A stretch of 60,544 nucleotides of DNA from Acanthaster planci (lineage: Eukaryota > Echinodermata > Asteroidea > Valvatida > Acanthasteridae), in NCBI RefSeq assembly GCF_001949145.1, contig NW_019091615.1, forward strand, positions 242,570 to 303,113. Reading direction: 5' to 3'. This document shows, piece by piece, positions 20,601 to 60,544 of the stretch (its first letter is position 1; each line of letters starts with the position of its first letter). The translations under genes and the position numbers were made by a program. The notes below the pieces were generated by a model. It worked only from the letters and a program-made list of their open reading frames with translations. It had not been told where the DNA came from and did no database searches.

Positions 20601-22281
20601 AATACACGAGCCAATAACATTTTCTTTTTTAAAGTGCAATGACCAGTAGTTTGGAATTATGCTACCCTATATAAAACCACTTGTATTACTATTATTTATC
20701 CAGTTTTGAATCATAATTATAATGCTATCATGAAATGAATAGATGTATGCTACAGTATTGAATCGAGCGTCTGAAACAAAAAAACAATGCTCTGTGAAGC
20801 ACCTTGAAACTGAACTTTGGTGGACTTACATGTAGGTACTAATGTTTGCCTTTATGACATAAACTCATACAGACAAGAACAGTTAATGATCTCATGAATT
20901 GTGAAGCTGTGATTTAGGACAATGATTCAGGGAAAAAAGCTTACCTCTAAAGGTGGTTGGTGTTTCATTTGACTTAATGCCATACCTGTAACAAAAGCAT
21001 GAACTTTGAAATGAGAATGAGCTGAGGAAAAGTAGAAATCACATTGAGTCCTGCACAATTTGATTATCTGCCCACATGCATTTGGGCATTTTGAAGGACT
21101 CCCTACATGTACTCTATTTTCTCTTCAGGCTCTCCCAAAAGTCTCTCATCTCTGGACAATGTGTGCATCCACTTCAAGCATGCACGTCAATCTTTTTTTC
21201 GCTGTGAGAGCTGCAACAGCACCCTCTTTTGAGGCACTACCTCAACATGTTTGCGGGAAGCTCAATCTTTTACTCAGGGTGATAGATCCTGACAAGATCA
21301 ATGTTGAAGAGTGACAACAGACTATGGATACGAAGTTGTTAGGTGTCAGCTTATAAAGCCGGTCTAGTTCTATGACTCAATGTGTGTCTGCAATCCGGGG
21401 GAGAGGCAGCTACATCGCCCCATCAAATCTGGAACATCAGTCTGACCAGAGACAAACTTTATCTTTCTTGACCCAACATGAAAGCATTTGAATTAACAAT
21501 TGGAAAGCAAGCTTGGACCCATTACCTGCTGCTCTGCGTTCCAGTACTGTCAAGTACTTCTTAACGTCTTCCATGGACTTGGTTACAACTCTTCGTCTGA
21601 TCATCTTGTATGGATAACGATTGGTACGCTTATAACTTGCTGCAGCAAATTGCTTGGTGTTTAACCTTAATGTACATGTACAAGAAGAAGGAATTATACA
21701 TGTATGTCAGCGTAATATAAAATATCAGAAACAGATTGGGTACAATATGTGCACCTCCACATGTATGTCCAGGATATAACTTAGTCTTAATCTAAGAGGT
21801 TCATGGGTACACCATTTTTCTTTAAAAGTGGTGGTTCTGAGAACCGCTGTGTCTAAAATTCAATAAAAATAGAAGTAGTGTGAATAACACGAGTATTCAA
21901 CAGCAGTTAATTTGATTTGGTTGATACTTTTTACAGAAACATATTTAATATATATGGTCCTTACTCCTGAAGAACTCGCAACAGTTTTTCCTTCTCTTCA
22001 CTCGACCAGTGTATTCCTTTGGATTCCCTGGCCATTGTAGCAAATGTGTGAGGTGCCGAACGTTTCCGTGATGAACGTCTCAAGCCTTCTCTGGTTGTAC
22101 TCGGCTCGTCTTGATCCCTGCTGCCTTTTTTTCTACAACACCCGGTTTCCTGGCTACCGTTTTTGCCAGGAATTTCGATGTTCATTTTGGAGTTATTGCT
22201 GTTTTTGTAGTTACATGTACTAGCTTCAAGGCTACAGTCCTTGTCCAAGTTCTTTGTCTTTCTTTTGCTCTTCATCGTCAT
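17287..22281 (-). CDS. SNAPC2: snRNA-activating protein complex subunit 2 (SNAP45-like)
   Basis: Six coding exons (minus strand): 22281-21965, 21665-21526, 20985-20945, 20463-20395, 18904-18343, 17642-17287. All are GT..AG with agreeing phases, giving 494 aa (human SNAPC2 is about 334). SNAPc binds the proximal sequence element of snRNA promoters for RNA polymerases II and III, in the nucleus. Residues 1-85 are basic and disordered. A SANT/Myb-like start (IHWSSEEKEKLLRVLQE) lies at 90-106. QPPLESWRQMADKLT (about 162-176) matches the PIEVW..LAEKIT block of vertebrate SNAPC2. A Ser/Thr-rich linker spans about 205-345. FKPDYEAIYKYIASL (351-365) matches the VDFEKIYKYLSS block, LESLVVLDCLSTV follows it, and SLNPFSIPTRLL (477-488) matches the C-terminal PLNPFLVPLELL. 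An in-frame TGA precedes the ATG. The extra length is mainly the linker. Identification rests on several collinear motifs read by eye. Confidence 0.88.
18343..18904 (-). CDS. SNAPC2: SNAPC2 exon 5: Ser/Thr-rich linker and IYKY block
   Basis: The acceptor is tttcatgcag and the donor CTCG/gtaagt; entry phase 0, exit phase 1. The open frame reads on past both splice sites, but the family match to NFKPDYEAIYKYIASLMQ and the phase of exon 6 fix the donor. The linker is rich in Ser, Thr and Val. Confidence 0.85.
19216..19577 (+). mobile_element. tRNA-derived SINE with LINE-like 3' tail
   Basis: GGTTCGATTCCCGG near 19263 is a clear polymerase III B box. It is followed by the body word TTGGGTTTGCAGTCCCTACC and a tail TTTGCGCTTTATAAATGAAT of the kind SINEs borrow from L2/CR1-like LINEs. 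The head before the B box is degraded, so the 5' edge is approximate. It lies in SNAPC2 intron 1-to-6 territory, between exons 5 and 4, opposite to the gene. A second, inverted copy lies near 23335-23475. Confidence 0.75.
20395..20463 (-). CDS. SNAPC2: SNAPC2 exon 4
   Basis: The acceptor is ttctttttag and the donor CGG/gtaagt; phase 0 on both sides, 23 codons. It encodes SWRQMADKLTVLTSDNCSRH, the conserved block after the SANT-like region. Confidence 0.86.
20945..20985 (-). CDS. SNAPC2: SNAPC2 exon 3 (41 bp)
   Basis: The acceptor is ttttgttacag and the donor AGAG/gtaagc; entry phase 1, exit phase 0. It encodes MALSQMKHQPPLE, which joins in frame to SWRQMADK. Confidence 0.8.
21526..21665 (-). 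CDS. SNAPC2: SNAPC2 exon 2: SANT-like region
   Basis: The acceptor is tacattaag and the donor CAGCAG/gtaatg; entry phase 2, exit phase 1. It encodes LNTKQFAAASYKRTNRYPYK and continues through VTKSMEDVKKYLTVLERRAA, a helix-rich stretch matching the region after the SANT start in SNAPC2. Confidence 0.82.
21965..22281 (-). CDS. SNAPC2: SNAPC2 exon 1: basic N-terminus and SANT start
   Basis: The start ATG is at 22281, with an in-frame TGA 15 bases upstream and a purine at -3. The donor CAGGA/gtaagg sits two bases before the frame's own stop would appear. It encodes a Lys/Arg/Ser-rich N-terminus likely to carry nuclear localisation signals, then GIHWSSEEKEKLLRVLQ. Confidence 0.87.
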
Positions 22282-23334
22282 TCCCTGTATCCATCAATCT
22301 ATCATGTCTGTAGAAGAAATAAACATATTTAGGCTGATTAACTACTTCCTGTGAGGGAGCCCGTTTTCCGGCACTGTGTGTTTATACGCGTGGTCGGGGT
22401 GTCTGAAATCGGACACAGGGAACTGGGCCTTGTAACAAAGGACCATTCTCGCAGCAAAAGACCAGGCTGCTGGGCATTACTGACATTGTTTCACTCTCAA
22501 TAATGAAGAAAATCCAGCCTTGTTTTTGAAGCAGTATACAAGTACATGTACCACGGTTTTGGGCAATTAGGGCTAGTGGATCACCACCAAAAACAAAAGT
22601 GCTCCACCATCGACGCGATGAGCCACACAGCACCGCTGCACGCTAATCTGGCTCCTATTGAAAAGAAATCAGCAGCGCACTGTGCCAGGTTCGTGAACAA
22701 AAGAACGTTACATAACACCACACAATCTAGGCGCTTTTTACAAGCCTGCAGGCCTGGCTGAAATACTCGGGCGTCAACATATTTTGTCTGTCAGACTAGA
22801 GTGGCCACCAGACAGTAATTCATGTGGGTGTAAATATCCATTAATTGAAATGATGAAATTTTGAAGAATTTTGAAAACTGAAAATCTTGAAAAATTCCTG
22901 ATTATGTGCACTGCATTTTTGAAACCACCTGGCAGCAAGTGGTTAAAATTAATTTCTTGTTTATCATCACGTCAAAGTTATATTTTTGGGCTGGTAGGAC
23001 CTTTCATATTTTAAGTTCAGATAAATAATACCTACATGTATCTTGTACAGTATTCTTGTACAGTATTTTAATACTTGAGGGTTCCATATCAGAACAGCAA
23101 TCGATCGGTCATGGCTGAAGGCATGACTAAAGAATAAAAAACACTATTTTTGTGGTGCAGACACATCTGTAAGGTTAAAAAGGGCCGACAATTTGTTAAA
23201 ATGTTGGAAATATCAAATATCAAAAACGCTGGGATGGTAGGGAAAATCCAGTCAGGGGGTGATGATAAACAAGGAATCGGCCATATACGCGTACCTGTAT
23301 ACATACATATTCATCCAACAGTGCATTTAACGCT
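22282..23334. other. SNAPC2 upstream flank
   Basis: This stretch should hold the SNAPC2 5' UTR and promoter on the minus strand. No TATA box at a convincing distance and no other gene were recognised. Short frames at 22382-22761 show no family resemblance. Confidence 0.4.
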
Positions 23335-23475
23335 AATTACCTGGATTCCAGGGAAAACCCACGGAATCAGGCAGGGACTGAAAACCCAATCCACAGGCTG
23401 ACCTAGGTAGGATTGTTACTCGGGTTGCAGAGGTGGAAGGCGAGGAAGGAGCCACTACACCAACCTGACTCCAAG
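23335..23475 (-). mobile_element. SINE fragment, same family as the copy near 19.2 kb
   Basis: On the minus strand GGTTGGTGTAGTGGCTCC near 23468 looks like a polymerase III A box. ATTGGGTTTTCAGTCCCTGC and CGTGGGTTTTCCCTGGA follow, closely matching the body of the SINE at 19216-19577. The B box is decayed and the 3' tail is missing. Confidence 0.7.
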
Positions 23476-23729
23476 GTTTTATTCTAAACCATCAACTGAG
23501 CAGAACATGTCATAGCAGAAAAAAAAAATGTTGAGGCGACTGAAAGGTTTTAAAAGCCAAATTACACTGTATAAGTGTATTTAGCATTTCATTTTCAGAT
23601 GTAGGCCTATTGAAAAAGTCATGTTACCCAGATGTGCTTCAGGTACATGTACAGTCATGACAGTGGCATTGCTGTAATTTTTGAGGAAAACTGGTTGAGG
23701 AAAAAAAGTGAAACAGCAACAGAAAGGGT

Positions 23730-25061
23730 TGTCATACATGTATCCCCAGAACTGTGGGGTCCGACTTCCGCCCTTCTCCCACGAACCCCACTGAAAATAA
23801 GCCTTTTTTGCCATAGGCCCTACATGACGTTTAACAGGGCATGAGCAGGGATTTCATTCTTCTTGTGTGCCCATAGAAATGCTGCTCCATTCCCCCAAGT
23901 GTTCTATGTACGATAGCTTACATATCTTCATCGGAGTACCATGAAAAAAAAAAACAGGCCAAAACGATGCCGATTCCCAAAAAAAGTGCACATATTTCCC
24001 AATCAGTGTCCGAGAGTCATGCGGTTCACATGTGTACTTGCGAAGACAAGCCATAACCTAATGCTTGACTTCGGCTGCGATCGCTACACAAGACATGGAA
24101 AGTGGCTGCAGCCGCATTCCGTACTTGTGTGTAATTCTTAGTGTTGACTGGACTGACAGGTTGAAATGGCAGTTGGCTGCGGTGCGCTGGGGATCACACT
24201 GACCAATTGAAGAGCTCCTCATGCTTTATGCCCGAAAGGCAGGAACGACAAGCAACAGCCGTTGGGTGCCATGTACATGACCCCGCTGTCGCAACGTTAA
24301 CACTTTCTGTTCAGGCACCGATCTCTGTGCGCGGCACAGCAGCGCCCACAGGAAATAAAAACACAAAAAGGAGCGTGTCTCAAGTTATGATCATGTAGGT
24401 TATGCCTAAAATAAAAAGAATATGGAAACATAGAATGCATATATTGCATCATTGCTTTGAAAGAATGGTCAGTACAAAAGTGTTTCGACAGTGTACTCAC
24501 GTGCATGGCACCCAATGGCTGTTACTTATCGTTCCTGCCTTTCAGGCATAAATAATGAGGAGTCCTGTGATTGGTCACTGTGGTCCCTAGCACGTTGCAG
24601 TCAACTGCCATTTCAACCAGTCAGTCAAGTCACGGCTAAGAATTACACATAAACGTATGGAACGCGACTGCAGCCAATTTCCATGTGCTGTGTATCGATA
24701 GCAGCTATAGTCAAGCATTTGGTTGTGGCTCGTCCTTGCAAGTAGACATGTGAACCATACGACTGTTGGACACCGTTCAGGAAATATTTGTACTTTTTTT
24801 AAAATCAGCATGGTTTTGGCCCGTTTTTTTTGGTACCCAGTACGAAGGTACCCCTGTACATGTATATAAGCTATCTTACACAGAACTCTTAGGGGGAATG
24901 GAATAGTATTTCTATGGGTACACAAGACGAATAAAATTACTGTTCATGCCCTGTTAAACGTCCTGAAGGACCTACATGTATGGCAAGCAAGGCTTGTTTT
25001 CTGTGGGGTTTGTGGGAGCGGGGCGGACATCAGATCCCACAGTTCTGGGGGTAGGATTGTC
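23730..25061. repeat. long inverted repeat, about 580-bp arms
   Basis: The left arm (about 23730-24306) and right arm (about 24476-25061) are reverse complements at roughly 75-80 percent by eye, with a 169-bp loop. Shared stretches in the same order include CCCCAGAACTGTGGG, CGTTTAACAGGGCATGA, GTGCCCATAGAAAT-like, GTGTAATTCTTAG, GGTTGAAATGGCAGTTG and GAAAGGCAGGAACGA. Neither arm encodes a recognisable protein. It lies between the divergent SNAPC2 and GSK3 genes and could be an old inverted duplication or a foldback element. Confidence 0.88.
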
Positions 25062-25295
25062 ACTAACTGTACGGACCATGATGAGTAAGAGAACAGCTCC
25101 AGAAATGCTCCCATCATGCCGTAAGGTAGAGGAGCATTTGCAAAAAGCAAATAAGCCTTAGAAGGATTACTGTTGATACTGCATGAGTGATTTTGCATGA
25201 TGTAGGCCCAAGTTCAATACGGTCTTTTTTAAGTTTTAAGTTGTACTAACTTCCCCCATGACTTAAAGCCTACTGCTTACACTGAACATCACTAC

Positions 25296-25345
25296 ATGTG
25301 TACATGTATGATGTACATGTATGATGTACATGTATGATGTCCATG
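25296..25345. repeat. 13-bp tandem repeat around TACATGTA
   Basis: TGATGTACATGTA repeats about three times, with a fourth unit changed to ATGTCCATGTA. Confidence 0.8.
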
Positions 25346-25430
25346 TAGGCATATGTAGTAGGCCTACATATAGGCTACAGATTCATAACCAAAATCTATT
25401 ATGTCACGCACAAGCAACAGCCACAGAAAC

Positions 25431-26531
25431 TGGTCAAGTCGTCCCCAGAATTGAAACCCTGGTCAAGTCGTCCCAAAGTCAAATTGTCCCCGGGTCAAGT
25501 CGTCCCCAAAGTGTTATCTGTGAATTTTCCTTTTCTTTTTAGGTACATCAACAAGTAGAAGAGAAAGAAAACAAGACCCTAAAGACAGAGACTCGTACAT
25601 ATTTTTTACATGTACTCATTCATTCACGATTTTCATTCGTTCTATGCAGCTAGCTTTTGAAATCTATGGTGGCAAAGACGTGCCACACAATATATTCATT
25701 AAAAGGGCTACTCCTGGTGTGTGCCAATGTAACAGCACATAGGCCTATTCATTAAATTGTCAAAGCAATTTGAACATCTTTAAATTTCAAATCTGCCAGT
25801 AGTCATTTCCAGTTTACTGAAATTTCTGAAATCAGTAATGACGAAATGAGTTTTGGTTATTTTAGGAAAATCAAGTTGTTTTAAGAGGTTTAAGTGGTTT
25901 TGTTCATTATTCTTATAATGGTGCGAATGGTGGAGAAATAATTTAACAAGTTCTTTGCTTTTTGAAGAACGTTTGAAGAATGTAGGGGCGGCTGCTCTGG
26001 GAGTGCTACCAAGCGGGCGAGCTGAGGACGTCTGGTCTCCTTGCCAAATGCAAGCATCTTTATGGACCATAGCTGTGGGCAAAGCGGGCCTGAATCATCA
26101 ACCCAACTGGCTCTTTCAGAGATAATTCAGTCCCTGTCTGATATACTGATTACTAATATATGATTATTAAATGAAATAAAATAAATAACTTAGGCCTAAA
26201 TAAAATAAATAAAAAATATCCCAATAAAAGAAAAAATAAATTACCCCAGTAAAAACTTGAAAAGAAAAAGAAATTAAATAAATTGTCCCCCCCCCAAAAT
26301 AAATTAACCTAGTAAAAACTTGATAAGTAAAACGGAAGATAAATAAATACCCCCCCAAAAAAACCATTAATAACTGCATTAATATTATAATGTAATTATT
26401 CATCCGGGGACGAGTTGACTCGGGACGAGTTGACTCGGGACGAGTTGACTCGGGGACGACTTGACCCGGGGACGATTTGACCCAGGGATGACTTGACCCG
26501 GGGACGACATGACTCGGGGACGACTTGACCA
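25431..26531. mobile_element. foldback element with tandem-repeat inverted ends (copy 1)
   Basis: The left end (25431-25510) holds repeated units close to GGTCAAGTCGTCCCC, about 15 bp. The right end (26405-26531) holds about eight units of the inverted form, GGGGACGACTTGACC and the variant CGGGACGAGTTGACT. The 0.9-kb interior is AT-rich, has no coding content and ends in a low-complexity A/T tract (26165-26395). Sea urchin TU elements are known to have inverted ends built from 15-bp tandem repeats, so the design matches. The element ends about 1 kb upstream of the GSK3 start codon. Exact borders and target duplication are not resolved. Confidence 0.8.
26165..26395. repeat. A/T-rich low-complexity tract
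   Basis: Irregular repeats of AAATAAAATAAATAA with two poly-C interruptions near 26286 and 26350. It is the inner edge of the foldback element's right arm. Confidence 0.8.
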
Positions 26532-27494
26532 ACATTCATAGCCACGACCACCAACCAACAATTCAGACCAACGTTTACAGCCTACACCCACCGTCAGGCT
26601 ACAGGTCTAAAGTATGGTTACCGGCTAAGTTGTGTCACTCATGTGTGGGACATGTGTACTTTGATTGTGAAGCGCTCATCTGACACCTTGCACAATGCGA
26701 GGTCACAGGTCACACTAGCCTAGTTCTCGTTTGCGACACTACACGTACCCACTCGAGGTGTGCGGCAAAGTTTAAGATCTTTAAGAATAAAATTATCCAC
26801 GGTACTCAGCAAAACTGATAAAAGAAGCATTTGGATGGGATAAATAACAAGTAAATTACATCTCGTCGTGACGGTTTATATCTTACAAATTTGTTGAAAA
26901 GAAGGAAACTTCAACATTTACTTTAGCGCCACTACACAGATCCCGGGAGTGTCCTAAATTTCCCATAATTCATTGGCAAGAAGGCGCAAATGTATGATGT
27001 CATCAATATATGTGCACAAACAAAATCCGAAATTCTGCGACTATTCTTCGTTGTTCTCCGCGACATCCTTTCTAAAATCTGATTGGTCAGACGTAGGTTC
27101 GGTATTGCATCCGGAAATTACCGAGCTGATCGATCACGACCGTATTGTACGCTGTCACTATTATTGGCAACGAGAAAAGGGATTCGACAAACAGGACTCC
27201 ACTGTGTACGAAAACCTGCTGAATTCCCAACGAAATGGTTTGAGATATCACTGGAAAATCATTCTCATGTCGAGGGAGGATTCCAAATGTATATTTTGTT
27301 ACGGAGGGAGTTATAAATCTCTGGAGGAAGAAAAAAAAGCTTCTTTATACCTCCGAACTTTGACTGTTTGACGGACGAGATTTTTTTTATCGAGTTTTTA
27401 CCCTGAAAAATGTGGTCATTGTCGACCATGTAACGATTGGATTTCTCGTTATTTTGATTGTAATATAGACAATATTAATTTGTGAGTTTGGAGT
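26532..27494 (+). promoter_or_regulatory. GSK3 upstream region and 5' leader
   Basis: The region before the GSK3 start ATG is richer in CpG than the surroundings (for example around 27060-27150) and should contain the promoter and 5' UTR. No TATA box was recognised. An ORF of 132 codons (26973-27371) lies upstream and in a different place from the kinase start; it resembles no protein I know and may be an upstream ORF or chance. Confidence 0.4.

Positions 27495-60544
<33,050 letters not shown>

Noticed and set aside
26167-26591. Frames rich in SSP, VVPGS and ESTRPESTRP repeats
   Set aside because: They are translations of the 15-bp tandem repeats in the foldback element's right arm and have no independent support as genes.

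Overview
The window is nuclear DNA of a multicellular animal. Genes are split into short exons with GT..AG introns, intergenic DNA is AT-rich, and there are many degraded transposable elements. The word TACATGTACATGTA, words such as TAGGCCTAC, and foldback elements whose inverted ends are built from 15-bp tandem units all fit an invertebrate deuterostome. An echinoderm (sea star or sea urchin) is my best guess, but no species can be fixed by reading alone. Most long reading frames are chance frames. I rebuilt the genes by eye from splice sites, reading phase and family motifs.

Four genes are supported. (1) Minus strand, 5026 to 2007: a secreted, probably GPI-anchored three-finger (Ly6/uPAR-like) protein, five coding exons, 182 aa. 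(2) Minus strand, 13839 to 10301: a second Ly6-like gene, six coding exons, 218 aa. It shares with the first an ATG-plus-one-base first coding exon, a separate signal-peptide exon, ten domain cysteines and a CxC-x4-CN ending, so the two form a small tandem family. (3) Minus strand, 22281 to 17287: SNAPC2, subunit 2 of the snRNA-activating protein complex, six coding exons, 494 aa. (4) Plus strand, 27495 to the window end: glycogen synthase kinase 3 (GSK3), first four coding exons (167 aa, N-lobe of the kinase), with a 30.4-kb first intron; the rest of the gene lies outside the window.

Layout: 1-2 kb intergenic; 2-5 kb Ly6-like gene A; 5-10 kb repeat-containing spacer; 10-14 kb Ly6-like gene B; 14-16 kb spacer with a foldback element and a 65-N assembly gap; 16.2-17.2 kb a 1000-bp Tigger/pogo-like element ending 46 bp past the SNAPC2 stop; 17.3-22.3 kb SNAPC2; 22.3-27.5 kb the divergent SNAPC2-GSK3 spacer, with a SINE fragment, a 1.3-kb long inverted repeat and a tandem-repeat-ended foldback element; 27.5-60.5 kb GSK3, whose first intron holds a second such foldback element, two copies of a non-autonomous hAT-like family, a LINE relic split by another DNA transposon, several MITEs, perfect palindromes and very many TACATGTA words.

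SNAPC2 and GSK3 are unrelated housekeeping genes (snRNA transcription; Wnt and insulin signalling) transcribed away from each other. The Ly6-like pair is a separate cell-surface family. The most unusual content is structural: two foldback elements with related 15-16-bp repeat arrays bracketing GSK3 exon 1, the 1.3-kb inverted duplication between the two promoters, and the shared four-nucleotide coding first exons of the Ly6-like genes.
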